Notes: a model not told the origin generated them from the sequence alone. DNA of 64,000 nucleotides from Antarctobacter heliothermus (GCF_002237555.1 NZ_CP022540.1:868001-932000), one strand, 5' to 3'. Positions 26,440 through 36,310 are shown, counted from the first letter of the stretch. Numbers and translations: made by a program.

Positions 26440-27200
26440 CGCAGATCACGCCACAGGACGGTTTTGCCGTGGTCACCGGTGCCGGATCCGGTCTGGGCCG
26501 CGCGCTGGCGCAACAGCTCTGCGCGCAGGGCTTTACCGTGGTCGGCACCGGACGCAGGGCAGAGGCGCTGGAGGAAACCGCCGCGCTGTGCGGGGGCCGT
26601 TTTGACGCTGTACCGCTGGACGTGTCCGATTTCGACGCTGTGACGACCGGATTTACGGAAATGACCAGCCGTCATGGACCGCTGGCGCTGCTGATCAACA
26701 ACGCCGCCGTCTATCCCAAGCGCGATGTGCTGGAGGAAACGCCGGACCGCTTTTGGCACAGCATAAAAATCAACCTTGGCGGGGTTTATGCCTGTTCATG
26801 GGCGGCGCTACAGGACATGGCCCCGCGCGGCAAAGGCCGTATCCTGAACGTGGCCAGCTACGCCGACATTGCACCCCTGCCCGCATCAGCGGCCTATTCC
26901 GTATCCAAGGGCGCGCAGCGCATTCTGACGCGGGCGCTGATCGCCGATCTGTTTGACCGTTTCCCCGGTATCGTGATCAGCGACTGGCTGCCCGGCGCGC
27001 TGGCGACCGGCATGGGCATCCCCGACGGCCTGCCGCCAGACGTGGCGGCAAAGTGGGGTGTGAAACTGGCGCTGATGCGCGACACGGGCCTGAACGGCAC
27101 GACGTTTGAGCGCGACATGGAATTGCTGCCGCCGCGCGGGCTAAAATCCAAACTAAAGGATGCTCTGCTGTTGCGCCGCCCCAAACCCAGGCGCCTGTGA
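26436..27200 (+). CDS. short-chain dehydrogenase/reductase
   Basis: 254 residues, classical SDR: TGAGSGLGRALAQQL cofactor motif, LLINNAAVYPKRD (NNAG equivalent), NVASYADIAPL (catalytic Ser) and YSVSKGAQRIL (YxxxK). NAD(P)-dependent oxidation or reduction, probably of a sugar or of the product of the coupled GMC enzyme. It begins at ATGA of the GMC stop and ends one base before the stop of the convergent WecG-like gene. Confidence 0.88.
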   Translation: MTQITPQDGFAVVTGAGSGLGRALAQQLCAQGFTVVGTGRRAEALEETAALCGGRFDAVPLDVSDFDAVTTGFTEMTSRHGPLALLINNAAVYPKRDVLEETPDRFWHSIKINLGGVYACSWAALQDMAPRGKGRILNVASYADIAPLPASAAYSVSKGAQRILTRALIADLFDRFPGIVISDWLPGALATGMGIPDGLPPDVAAKWGVKLALMRDTGLNGTTFERDMELLPPRGLKSKLKDALLLRRPKPRRL

Positions 27201-27965
27201 TCAGTCGCGCCTGTCACTAAGGCGCAGCAGCAAGGCCCGCACGGTCAGACCCGGCAGCGCAAGGGCGCATTTGAAGTAACGGCCAAACAGCCGCCTTGGG
27301 TCCAGCATCATCCGCCACAGCCATTCCATCGCAATCTTGCGCACCCAATTTGGGGCGCGCTGCTGCGTTCCGGCAAAGAAGTCCAAGCCCGCCCCAATCG
27401 AGGCAAAGCCGATGTCCGGGGCAATCCTTCGCCCCGTCGCGGCGAAACTTTCCTGCTTGGGCGCGCCCAGCGCGACAAAACACAGCCGCGCGCCAGAGGC
27501 GGAAATCTGGCGCAGCATCTCCTGCGCCTCAGCGCCAGCGGGGTCAAAGCCCATCGGTGGAGCAATCTGGCTGACCACCTCCAGATCGCGGACCTCACGC
27601 TCCAGGTATTCCGCCGCCGCTGCCAGAACCGGCGCGCTGGAGCCGAACAGCGCAACCGTGACTCCTTGTGCGGCCGCAATACGGGCAAGCGGCAGAATCG
27701 CCTCAGACCCCGGAACCAACGCGACGGGCCGTCCCGCCAGTCGCGACAGCCAGACGATGGGATAGCCATCGGCCACGACAAAATCCTGCGCGGCATAGAC
27801 CTCGCGGAAGGCATCAGAAGCCTGCAGCTTGACGATGTGATCCAGATTGATTGTGGCCAACGCAAATCCGCTGCGCCGGGCAAACCGTTCGCGCACGCGG
27901 GCCTCCAGCACGGCCCAGCTTGGCACGTTCACGGTGATCGTGTCGTCGCCTATTCGAAAATCCAT
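27201..27965 (-). CDS. WecG/TagA/CpsF family glycosyltransferase (GT26)
   Basis: 254 residues with the GT26 pattern: TINLDHIVKLQASDAFREVY, VADGYPIVWLSRLAGRPVALVPGSEAI, VTVALFGSSAPVLAAAAEYL, LCFVALGAPKQESFA, GFASIGAGLDFFAGTQQRAPNWVRKIAMEWLWRMMLDPRRLFGRYF. These enzymes add the second sugar (for example ManNAc) to an undecaprenyl-diphosphate-linked acceptor, so this may act early in repeat-unit assembly. The gene is alone on the reverse strand between two forward-strand operons. The initiating transferase that it would follow is not in the window. Confidence 0.9.
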   Translation of the reverse strand: MDFRIGDDTITVNVPSWAVLEARVRERFARRSGFALATINLDHIVKLQASDAFREVYAAQDFVVADGYPIVWLSRLAGRPVALVPGSEAILPLARIAAAQGVTVALFGSSAPVLAAAAEYLEREVRDLEVVSQIAPPMGFDPAGAEAQEMLRQISASGARLCFVALGAPKQESFAATGRRIAPDIGFASIGAGLDFFAGTQQRAPNWVRKIAMEWLWRMMLDPRRLFGRYFKCALALPGLTVRALLLRLSDRRD

Positions 27966-28151
27966 GTGAACACCTTGGCCCCCCGGGGCCCCCCGGCTAT
28001 GGTCTAACGTGAAAGCCGCGTGTTTTCAGTGCCCTTTACGGCACACATCGCAAGTTTCGAAACAACTGGTGCCGCGCTGCCGCAATTATCCGGGCCATGT
28101 CGAATTGTAGCCATGTTCTCTTGCCAAAGAGAGCGAAACCAAGGGCGGGCC

Positions 28152-29321
28152 ATGGGTGGCACAGTGAAACCGAATAGCGCAGGGGCGGATAGCCGCGCGG
28201 CAGGGCAGGTTGTCCTGCTGGGCTGTGGCTTTGTCGCGGACCTATACATGCGCTCATTACAGGCCACGCCGGGTATCGAGGTTGCGGGCGTCTGGGACAG
28301 GGATGCCACCCGGCTTGCCGCCTTTTGCACCCATTGGGATGTCCCCGCGCGCGACGGTCTAGCCGCGCTGTTGGCGCGAGCCCCGAATGCGCTGGTCCTG
28401 AACCTAACCAATCCCGCCGAACATTTCGAGACCACGAAAGCCTGTCTTGAAGCGGACCGCCACGTCTACTCGGAAAAACCTCTGGCGATGATGCTGGACG
28501 ACGCCAAGACCCTGCATACGATGGCCGCCGAAAAGGGCCTGATGCTGGCCTCTGCCCCGTGTTCGGCGCTGGGTGAAGCGGCACAGACCCTTGGGCACGC
28601 GATCCGCAGCGGCATCGCGGGCACACCCCGCCTGATCTATGCCGAGCTTGACGACGGCTTTGTCCCGCAGGCCGCCTACGACAAATGGCTGACCGAATCC
28701 GGCGCGCCTTGGCCCTATGAGGATGAGTTCCGGGTGGGCTGCACGCTGGAACACGCTGGCTATTATCTGACATGGCTGATCTCTTGGTTTGGGCCGGTGC
28801 GAACGGTGGTGGCCGCCTCTGCCGAGACGATCCCGGAAAAAGAGGGCGCTGGCCCCTTTGCGCCGGATTTCGCTACCGCGACGCTGTTCTTTGACAATGG
28901 CCCGGTGACGCGGCTGACCTGTTCCATCGTCGCCCCGCATGACCACGGTATCCGCATTGTCGGCGACAAAGGCGTGCTCAGTTGCAAGGCTGCGTGGGAC
29001 AATTCCGCCAAGGTCCGCTTTGCCCGCCGGATCAACCTGCGCCGCCGGTTGATGGAACATCCGTTTCCGCAAACCGTCCGCCTGAAACAGCCCACCCACC
29101 CCAAGGTCAAACGCTGGGGCGCTGCGGCGATGAATTTTATGCTTGGCCCCGTCGAGGTGCTGGAGGCCCTGCGCGACGGCCGCCCGTGTCGCCTGACCAA
29201 CGATTTCGCCTTGCACCTGACAGAGGTCACGCTGGCGATCCAGAACGCAGGAGAAACCGGCGGCGCGCAGACTATGACCACCACATGTGACCGGATGGAA
29301 CCGATGCCATGGGCGAAGTGA
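28152..29321 (+). CDS. Gfo/Idh/MocA family oxidoreductase
   Basis: 389 residues from the ATG at 28152. The N-terminal Rossmann motif is VVLLGCGFVADLYMRSLQ, then NLTNPAEHFETTKACLEADRHVYSEKPLAMMLDDAKTL with the EKP motif conserved in the family, and the C-terminal alpha/beta domain. Likely an NAD(P)-dependent sugar dehydrogenase in nucleotide-sugar or repeat-unit synthesis. It overlaps the next gene by 13 bases. A fused homologue of this and the next gene lies downstream at 32578. Confidence 0.87.
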   Translation: MGGTVKPNSAGADSRAAGQVVLLGCGFVADLYMRSLQATPGIEVAGVWDRDATRLAAFCTHWDVPARDGLAALLARAPNALVLNLTNPAEHFETTKACLEADRHVYSEKPLAMMLDDAKTLHTMAAEKGLMLASAPCSALGEAAQTLGHAIRSGIAGTPRLIYAELDDGFVPQAAYDKWLTESGAPWPYEDEFRVGCTLEHAGYYLTWLISWFGPVRTVVAASAETIPEKEGAGPFAPDFATATLFFDNGPVTRLTCSIVAPHDHGIRIVGDKGVLSCKAAWDNSAKVRFARRINLRRRLMEHPFPQTVRLKQPTHPKVKRWGAAAMNFMLGPVEVLEALRDGRPCRLTNDFALHLTEVTLAIQNAGETGGAQTMTTTCDRMEPMPWAK

Positions 29322-30340
29322 CACCAAGGCCAAACAATTTGCGCGAAGTGAAAAGGCTAGGCAGCGAAGGCGACGTGACCTGCATCCTGATCACCGGGGC
29401 CAATGGCTTTGTCGGCAGCGCCTGCGTGACTGAGGCGCGCGCGCGCGGGATTGAGGTGATCGCCCTGTATCGCCGCGCGCCCTTGGCCAAATGGGCCAAC
29501 GACCCCGGCATTTACCCGCTACAGGCGGACCTGTCAGATCCCGCCATCACCGCCCCCTTGCAAAACGCCACCGCGAAAGCACAGTCCGTGATCCACGCCG
29601 CCGCGCACCTCGGCGGCGACGCCGCCAGCCACGCTCAGGACACGCTGCGCGGCACGCAAACCTTGTTGGACGCAATGGCAGGCGGTGGCACGCGGCTGGT
29701 CCTTGTCTCCTCCATCGCAGTTTACGACACGATGCAGATCGTCCCCGGCGCGGCGCTGGACGAAACCGCGCCTTTGGACGATCCCGATCATCCCCGTGAC
29801 GCCTACGCTGGGGCCAAACTGCGTCAGGAACAGATGTGCCGCGCCTCTGGTCTGCCGCTGTGGATCCTGCGACCCGGCGCAGTCTGGGGGCCAGGACGAA
29901 CATGGAACGGGCTGCTGGGACTTTGGGCCGCCAAATTACATGTCCAGATCAACTCGGGCGGGGAACTGCCCCTGACCCATGTGACGCACACAGCCTGGGC
30001 ATTGGTCGAGGCGGCGATGCGCGCCCCGCAAGGCACAGCCGCCCTGAATGTCCTGGACGATGACCGCCCCACGCGCGCCCGTTTCCTGCGCGCGCATCGG
30101 CGGATGTCGGGTTGGCCACGCCTGACCCTGCCGATTCCCTACAACGTCTGGATGGCCTTAGTTCACCTGCTCAAACCGCTGTCGTCCCGCCTGCCCGGTC
30201 TGCTGCAGGAGCCCGTCGCCCGCGCCCGCCTGTTGCCGCTGACATGGCCCAACACCGCCCTGCGCAGCACGTTGGGCGGCGAGGATACCGACACATTTGA
30301 GGGGATGCTGGCCCGCACTTTGGGGGATAACAGCCCATGA
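29309..30340 (+). CDS. NAD-dependent epimerase/dehydratase (extended SDR)
   Basis: 343 residues. ILITGANGFVGSACV is the TGxxGxxG motif, LVLVSSIAVYD supplies the catalytic Ser, and AYAGAKLRQEQ is the YxxxK. An approximately 24-residue N-terminal lead (before CILITGA) overlaps the preceding gene, so a later start is possible. Predicted nucleotide-sugar epimerase/dehydratase. The stop overlaps the next glycosyltransferase start (ATGA). Confidence 0.87.
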   Translation: MGEVTPRPNNLREVKRLGSEGDVTCILITGANGFVGSACVTEARARGIEVIALYRRAPLAKWANDPGIYPLQADLSDPAITAPLQNATAKAQSVIHAAAHLGGDAASHAQDTLRGTQTLLDAMAGGGTRLVLVSSIAVYDTMQIVPGAALDETAPLDDPDHPRDAYAGAKLRQEQMCRASGLPLWILRPGAVWGPGRTWNGLLGLWAAKLHVQINSGGELPLTHVTHTAWALVEAAMRAPQGTAALNVLDDDRPTRARFLRAHRRMSGWPRLTLPIPYNVWMALVHLLKPLSSRLPGLLQEPVARARLLPLTWPNTALRSTLGGEDTDTFEGMLARTLGDNSP

Positions 30341-31605
30341 CGCTGCCGAAACTGGCCTATCTGACCGGCGAATACCCCCGCGCCTCTGATACCTTTATCC
30401 AGCGTGAAGTCGCCGCCCTGCGCGCCCTTGGGCATGAGGTCGACACCTGTTCGATCCGTACTACGGGGCCAGAGCACCTAGTCGGCCCTGAACAGCGCGC
30501 CGAACATGCCCGCACGTTCAAGGTGCTGGATGCTTGCAAACGCCCTATGACCTTGATCCGTGCCCACCTGCACTGGATGCGCGCGCCGCGCCGATACCTG
30601 AGGGCGTTGAAACTGGCATGGGCAACCGCGCCCAAAGGCGTCAAAGGGCGGCTGTATAACCTCATCTATTTTCTTGAGGCCGGGGTGTTGGCGGCCCATT
30701 TGACAGATAAGGGCATCGACCACCTCCACAACCACATCGCCAAGGCATCCTGCACCGTGGCGATGCTGGCCAGCGCGCTGTCGGGCATCCCCTACAGCTT
30801 TACCATCCACGGGCCGGACATCTTTTTTGAACCGCATCATTGGCGCATCGACGAAAAGGCCGCCCGCGCGACCTTTGTTGCCTGCATCAGCGACTTTTGC
30901 CGCTCACAACTCATGTGTTTCGCGGATCAGGCACACTGGGACCGCTTTCACATCGTCCATTGCGGGGTAGAGCCTGACCGCTACACCCCAATTGAGCGCG
31001 AAGAAAAGTCGCGCACCGATCTGGTCTTTGTGGGCCGTCTGGCCGGGGTCAAAGGCGTGCCGCTGCTGCTGAATGCCATGCGCCGCCTGCAACAACCGCC
31101 CGCCACCGACGACCCGCACCGCGCCTTTGACGAACCGCCCGCCGTCCACCTGACTATCGTTGGCGATGGCCCCGACCGCGCGGCGCTGGAACAGCAGGCA
31201 GCGGGGCTGCCCGTCACCTTTACCGGATACCGCAGCCAGTCCGAGGTGGCAGAAATCCTGTCCAAGGCCGACATCTTTGTCCTGCCCAGCTTTGCCGAGG
31301 GGCTGCCCGTCGTGTTGATGGAGGCGATGGCCGCTGGCCTGCCCGTCATCACCACCCGCATCGCCGGAGTGCCGGAACTGGTGACCCACGGCTATAACGG
31401 ACTGCTGGTGCCGCCGGGCAATGAAACCGCGCTATTCGCCGCGATCAGCACGTTGGTTGAAAGCCCCGAATTGCGCGCCCAAATGGGCGAGACAGGGCGG
31501 GAAACCGTAAAGGCCGACTTCGATATCGCGACCGAGGCAAAGAAACTGTCGTGGCTGTTTCAGGAATACTCCGCAGGGCGGCAACCCCGATGGACTCGCC
31601 CATGA
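30337..31605 (+). CDS. glycosyltransferase family 4
   Basis: 422 residues. It opens with LAYLTGEYPRASDTFIQREVAALRALGHEV, a start typical of colanic-acid type GT4 (WcaL/AmsK-like), then HLHNHIAKASCTVAMLAS, DLVFVGRLAGVKGVPLLLNAM, LTIVGDGPDRAALE and DIFVLPSFAEGLPVVLMEAMAAG with the EX7E motif. A short insert (PPATDDPHRAFDEPPAV) separates the hinge elements. Cytoplasmic; donor unknown. Overlaps genes on both sides. Confidence 0.9.
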   Translation: MTLPKLAYLTGEYPRASDTFIQREVAALRALGHEVDTCSIRTTGPEHLVGPEQRAEHARTFKVLDACKRPMTLIRAHLHWMRAPRRYLRALKLAWATAPKGVKGRLYNLIYFLEAGVLAAHLTDKGIDHLHNHIAKASCTVAMLASALSGIPYSFTIHGPDIFFEPHHWRIDEKAARATFVACISDFCRSQLMCFADQAHWDRFHIVHCGVEPDRYTPIEREEKSRTDLVFVGRLAGVKGVPLLLNAMRRLQQPPATDDPHRAFDEPPAVHLTIVGDGPDRAALEQQAAGLPVTFTGYRSQSEVAEILSKADIFVLPSFAEGLPVVLMEAMAAGLPVITTRIAGVPELVTHGYNGLLVPPGNETALFAAISTLVESPELRAQMGETGRETVKADFDIATEAKKLSWLFQEYSAGRQPRWTRP

Positions 31606-32567
31606 CCGGCACACCCGTGGATGTCGTCCTGATTGGCCGCAACGAAGGCGACCGCCTGAAGGCCGCGCTGGCCTCTGTGGCCGGGCAGGCGCGGCAGGTG
31701 GTCTATGTGGACTCTGGGTCCACCGATAACAGCGTGGCCGAGGCACGCAACAGCGGTGCCACGGTTGTCGCGCTGGACATGTCCATCCCCTTTACCGCAG
31801 CGCGCGCGCGCAATGCCGGGTTTGATGCGCTGGACGATCCGCAGATCGTGCAGTTCATCGACGGCGATTGCAGCCTGATCCCCGGCTATCTGGTCGCGGC
31901 ACGGACCCACCTGGAGACACATCCAGAGCTGGGGCTGGTGACAGGGTGGCGGTCGGAAATGCACCCTGAGGCATCGATCTACAACGCGATCTGCGACTGG
32001 GAATGGCATCGCCCCGCCGGGCAGATCCTTGCCTGTGGTGGTGACATGATGGTGCGGGCAGAGGCATGGGCAGAGGTCGGCGGCATGAACCCCAGCGTGA
32101 TCGCCGCCGAGGATGATGAGTTCTGCACCCGCCTGCGCAAGGCAGGCTGGCGGTTAGAGCGCCTGCCGCTGGAAATGACCCGCCATGACGCCGCCATGAC
32201 CACCTTTGGCCAATGGTGGCGCCGCGCCGTGCGCACCGGTCACGGCTTTGCCCAGGTCGGACATCTGCACCCAGAGTATTTTCGCTCCGAACGTCGTCGC
32301 GTGCTGGTCTTTGGCCTGCTGCTGCCCGTTTTGTTTGTCCTTGGTCTTTTTGCCACACCCATGCTGAGCCTTGTGGTTGTAGCGCTCTATCTCGTCAGCC
32401 ACCTACGGTCGATCCGGGGGTTGCGCCGTGACGGTCTGCCGCCACGCAGAGCGCGCCGGTTGGCGATCCTGTTGACGCTGTCCAAGTTCCCGAACCTGAT
32501 CGGCATGGCGACATTCCACGCCCGGCACCTATCTGGTGCCGACATGCGGATTATCGAATACAAATGA
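31602..32567 (+). CDS. glycosyltransferase family 2 with C-terminal membrane segments
   Basis: 321 residues from the ATG overlapping the preceding stop (ATGA); an ATG four codons earlier is also possible. VVLIGRNEGDRLKAALASV and VVYVDSGSTDNSVAEA are the nucleotide-binding start, and FIDGDCSLIPGYL holds the D-x-D-like metal site. GGMNPSVIAAEDDEFCTRLRKAGWRL is the acceptor/ED region and FGQWWRRAVRTGHGF resembles the QxxRW-type element. About two C-terminal helices (VFGLLLPVLFVLGLFATPML, LVVVALYLVSHL) anchor it. An inverting transferase of the repeat-unit assembly. Confidence 0.87.
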   Translation: MTGTPVDVVLIGRNEGDRLKAALASVAGQARQVVYVDSGSTDNSVAEARNSGATVVALDMSIPFTAARARNAGFDALDDPQIVQFIDGDCSLIPGYLVAARTHLETHPELGLVTGWRSEMHPEASIYNAICDWEWHRPAGQILACGGDMMVRAEAWAEVGGMNPSVIAAEDDEFCTRLRKAGWRLERLPLEMTRHDAAMTTFGQWWRRAVRTGHGFAQVGHLHPEYFRSERRRVLVFGLLLPVLFVLGLFATPMLSLVVVALYLVSHLRSIRGLRRDGLPPRRARRLAILLTLSKFPNLIGMATFHARHLSGADMRIIEYK

Positions 32568-32577
32568 GGTCTTAGAG

Positions 32578-34680
32578 ATGCCCACCCCCATTCGCGTCGG
32601 TCTGATCGGGGCCGGATACATCGCCGACTGGCACGCCGACGCGCTGCGCGCCACGACTGACGTCAAGATTACCGCCGTCTGCGATCTGAGCGAGGCCGCC
32701 GCCCGCGCCATCGCCGACCCGCTTGGCGCGAGGGTGTTCACAACTGTGCAGCACTTGATTGATTCGAAGGCCTGCGACGCTGTCCATATCTTGACTCCGC
32801 CAAATATACATAAGGATATCGCGACTCAGTGCCTCGCCGCTGGGTTGCATGTGCTTGTGGAAAAGCCTGTGGCTGAATCCGCAACCGAGACCGCAGAAAT
32901 CCTTGCCGCCGCCGATTTCGCAGGCCGCCATTTCCACGCCGGACACAACTTTCTGGGCCTGCCCTCTTACATCCGGATGAAGGCTGCGATGCAGGCGGGC
33001 GACTATGGCCGAGTCTCTGGCGCAGAGATCACATGGGCGCTGCCACTGTCGCCGTTGCGGTCCGGTCCGTTCAATCTGTGGCTGCTGCGTCAACCCAAAA
33101 ACCTGCTGCTGGAACTGGGGCCGCATCTTGTCGCTTTTGCACATGACCTGTTTGGCGAGGTCGAAATCCTGCACGCCGAGGCCGCGCATCCCGTCACCCT
33201 GCCGGGGGACGATCCGCGCCCGCAAAGCTTTCGCATCCTCGCCCGCGCAGGCCATGTCGAGATCACGTTCACCATCGCCCTTGTCGAGACGATCGACGAC
33301 AGGTCCGTTACCCTGCGCGGATCGTCGGCCCGCGCGCGGCTCGACTATGCGCAGGACGTGCTGGTGGTGGAACGCGAAAACGCCGCCGATCTGGTGGCCA
33401 ACCCGCTCAGAAAACAGCGCGAGCTGGCGCATCAACGGCTGGTTGAGGGGTTCTCCAACGCCTTCACGCAGTTCAGATCGCTCAACACGCGCAACCCCTA
33501 CGGCCTCAGCTTTCGGGGCATGACCGCAGCGATCTATAGTGCGCTGGCCGAAGGAAAACCGCAGGACCCGCGGTTTTCCGGGCAAACCGCCGTCACTGTC
33601 ATGCGGACCATCGACGCAATCATTGCGAAGCTACCCGATAAGGTGCTGCAAACCGCTGCTCCTGCGGTACAGACCCGCGCCCCGAAACCGACCGCCTTGG
33701 TCATCGGCGGCACCGGGTTCATCGGGCGGGCGCTGACCCGGCGTCTGGTGGCGGACGGACGGGACGTGCGGGTGTTGTCGCGGGGCAAATCCGGCCCCTT
33801 CCCCGATCTGCCCGATCGTGTCGAAACCGTCTCTGCCTCACTGCACGATCTGGATGCGCTGACAGCGGCGATGCGGGGCATCGAGGTGGTGTTCAACCTT
33901 GCCAAATCACTGGACGATACGTGGGCCGATTGCCTGAAAAACGATGTGGGCGTTGCGCTGCGCATCGCCATGGCTGCGGAACAGGCGGGTGTGAAACGGC
34001 TGATCTATACTGGCACCATCGCCAGCTACGACATGTCCGATCCCAACGTGCAGATCACCGAGGACACCGGTTTTGCCGAGGATATGACTGACCGCAACCT
34101 GTACGCCCGGTCCAAGGCGGAATGCGAACGCAAGCTGTTGGAATTGCACCGCACCCGTGGCCTGCCACTGGTCATAGCCCGACCCGGCATCGTTGTGGGC
34201 AAGGGCGGGCCGCTGCAACATTGGGGGATTGGGCGGTGGCATGGTGCGGGCGCTGTGCGCATCTGGGGACATGGGCGCAACATCCTGCCGTTTGTGCTGA
34301 TCGACGACGTGGTTGATGGGCTGGTGCGGATGATCGACGCGCCAGTCGTCGGTCAGAGCTTTAACCTTGTGGGGGAACCGATGCTGTCCGCGCGCGGCTA
34401 TTTCAACGCCATCCATGAGGCTTTGGGCGCAAAGATCCGCGTTGTGCCAGGCAATCTGACCGCGTTTTACGCGTCGGATTCGGTGAAATACCTGCTCAAG
34501 AAATACGCCCTGCGCAAACAGGGAGTCATCCGCCCGTCACGCGCGGACTGGCAAAGCCGGGCGCATTTTTCGCCCTTCATCAACACCCGCGCCAAACAGG
34601 GTTTGGGCTGGCAGCCGGAACACGAGAAAGCGCGCTTTGTTGAAAAGGCGATCACAAACGCCAATCTCTTTGGCTTCTAG
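32578..34680 (+). CDS. fused Gfo/Idh/MocA oxidoreductase - NAD-dependent epimerase
   Basis: 700 residues containing two enzymes. Residues 1-360 are a Gfo/Idh/MocA protein (VGLIGAGYIADWHADAL; HVLVEKPVAESATET; FHAGHNFLG). Residues from about 370 on are an extended SDR (ALVIGGTGFIGRALTRRL; LIYTGTIASYD; YARSKAECERKLL; NILPFVLIDDVVDGL). A short Ala/Pro linker joins them. The order matches the separate genes at 28152 and 29309. The fusion suggests two consecutive steps on one sugar nucleotide. The ATG at 32578 follows GAGG at about 12 bases. Confidence 0.9.
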   Translation: MPTPIRVGLIGAGYIADWHADALRATTDVKITAVCDLSEAAARAIADPLGARVFTTVQHLIDSKACDAVHILTPPNIHKDIATQCLAAGLHVLVEKPVAESATETAEILAAADFAGRHFHAGHNFLGLPSYIRMKAAMQAGDYGRVSGAEITWALPLSPLRSGPFNLWLLRQPKNLLLELGPHLVAFAHDLFGEVEILHAEAAHPVTLPGDDPRPQSFRILARAGHVEITFTIALVETIDDRSVTLRGSSARARLDYAQDVLVVERENAADLVANPLRKQRELAHQRLVEGFSNAFTQFRSLNTRNPYGLSFRGMTAAIYSALAEGKPQDPRFSGQTAVTVMRTIDAIIAKLPDKVLQTAAPAVQTRAPKPTALVIGGTGFIGRALTRRLVADGRDVRVLSRGKSGPFPDLPDRVETVSASLHDLDALTAAMRGIEVVFNLAKSLDDTWADCLKNDVGVALRIAMAAEQAGVKRLIYTGTIASYDMSDPNVQITEDTGFAEDMTDRNLYARSKAECERKLLELHRTRGLPLVIARPGIVVGKGGPLQHWGIGRWHGAGAVRIWGHGRNILPFVLIDDVVDGLVRMIDAPVVGQSFNLVGEPMLSARGYFNAIHEALGAKIRVVPGNLTAFYASDSVKYLLKKYALRKQGVIRPSRADWQSRAHFSPFINTRAKQGLGWQPEHEKARFVEKAITNANLFGF

Positions 34681-34897
34681 GGCGCGTCGTCAAATCACCT
34701 GCGGTTGGTGAACAATAGGGACAAATCCACCTTATTCTGGCCAAATTTGACTGGTTAAAGAGGCGGTAAGCCGGGGTCCGTTCGGGATCAGTGGCGATTT
34801 AGATGGGGTCGGATCAGGTCATGAACCGGGACAAGCGCACAGGTCAGACAACGGCGCAGGTCAGCGGCGGCATCTGGCACGTCACGGAGCAAGGGGC

Positions 34898-36277
34898 ATG
34901 AACATGATGGACAGCCCGAAATTCAGACGCAAACGCACATCGGCCACGGCTCACCCCCCTGCAGCCGCTCCGGCATCGCCGTACGCGGCCGTCAAGGCGG
35001 CGTCGCAAGAGGCCGCGCACCTGCGAGTTGAGGCCGACGAACGCGCCCGCGCCGAGGCAGAGACACAGCGCATCGCCAAGGCCGCCGAACGAGCTAAGTT
35101 CGAGGAAAAAGCACGCCGCAAGGCCGAGTTTGAGGAACGCGCTCAGACTGAGGCGCTGCGCCGGGTCAAGGCGGCCCGCGAACAACGCGCGGCGGATGCT
35201 ATGAAAGCCCGCGAAGACGCGGAACGGCAGGAAAGCGCACGCCAGCACCGCGAAGCCGAAGAAGCCCGCTCTCGTCAGGAGGCGGCCGCAAAGGCGGCGC
35301 AAGACGCCGAAGATCACCGGCAACAAGTCGAAAAGCGCGCCGCTGAAGAGGCCGCGCGGCGCGAAAAGGCCAAACGCGATGCCGAGGCACGCGACGCAGA
35401 CGCGCGACGCACCGAGGAAGACGCCCGCCGCAAGGCGCAGCCCCCTGCGCCCGTCTTGCCGTTGACCGACATGATCCCTGTCACACGCCGCGCCGAACCA
35501 GCCCCGACGACAGCACCCGTGACACCCACCCCAAAAACCATCGTGGACGTCGAACACGCCTGGTCTGGTCTGCCCGAACTGACCGTCGACAAGGCGCATC
35601 TTGCCCGCAATCGGATCATTACCGCCACGCGTGAAGATCCGGCACATGGTGCATTCGACGTATTGCGCACCCGGCTGTTGCAGACCCTATCGGAAAACGG
35701 CTGGCGGCGGGTGGCGATCACTTCGCCGGGCAAGGACTGTGGCAAGACCTTTACTGCTGCCAATCTGGCAATCAGCCTGTCACGGCAGGAAAACTGCCGC
35801 ACGCTGCTGATGGATCTCGATATGCGCAGGCCCAGTCTGCATCACGTTCTGGGGGTCGGCTCACCGGGATCGGTGGGCGACATGCTGCGTGGCATGATCC
35901 CGCCAGAGACGCATTTGCACCGAATGGGCCGCAACCCGATCAACGCCGGGCGCAACATCGCCTTTGCGCTGAACGACCGCCCCGAGGCATATGCCTCTGA
36001 ACTGTTGCAAGATCCGCGCAGCGCGGAAACCCTGCGCGCCATTGATGAGCACTATGCGCCCGATGTGGTGCTGTTCGATCTGCCGCCGGCGCTGTTCTAC
36101 GACGATGTGATTGCCGCCAGACCGCTGTTCGACGGTGTGCTTTTGGTGGTTGGCGGTGGTCTGACAACCGAAAGTGAGATTTCTGAAGTCGAGCGCCGCC
36201 TTGGCGACTCCATGCCCGTTCTGGGCATGGTTCTGAACAAGGCAGAAGGCACCGACATCAGCCGCTACACCTATTAA
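34898..36277 (+). CDS. BY-kinase-like (CpsD/CapB) ATPase with long charged N-terminal coiled coil
   Basis: 459 residues. Residues 35-180 are almost only Ala, Glu, Arg, Lys, Asp and Gln, a TolA-like extended helix. Residues 250-459 are the exopolysaccharide tyrosine-kinase/MinD fold: AFDVLRTRLLQTL, Walker A at S276-T284 (SPGKDCGKT), Walker A' LLMDLDMRRPSLHHVLG, then DVVLFDLPPALFYDD. The tail ends GTDISRYTY, a very short version of the usual tyrosine cluster. BY-kinases normally need the cytoplasmic tail of a Wzz partner for activity, and a Wzz gene is next door, convergent. The intergenic 34681-34897 upstream has no gene and no promoter that I can support. Confidence 0.85.
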   Translation: MNMMDSPKFRRKRTSATAHPPAAAPASPYAAVKAASQEAAHLRVEADERARAEAETQRIAKAAERAKFEEKARRKAEFEERAQTEALRRVKAAREQRAADAMKAREDAERQESARQHREAEEARSRQEAAAKAAQDAEDHRQQVEKRAAEEAARREKAKRDAEARDADARRTEEDARRKAQPPAPVLPLTDMIPVTRRAEPAPTTAPVTPTPKTIVDVEHAWSGLPELTVDKAHLARNRIITATREDPAHGAFDVLRTRLLQTLSENGWRRVAITSPGKDCGKTFTAANLAISLSRQENCRTLLMDLDMRRPSLHHVLGVGSPGSVGDMLRGMIPPETHLHRMGRNPINAGRNIAFALNDRPEAYASELLQDPRSAETLRAIDEHYAPDVVLFDLPPALFYDDVIAARPLFDGVLLVVGGGLTTESEISEVERRLGDSMPVLGMVLNKAEGTDISRYTY

Positions 36278-36310
36278 ACCCAGTAAGCCCCGCCGCTCCA
36301 GCGACCGCCG

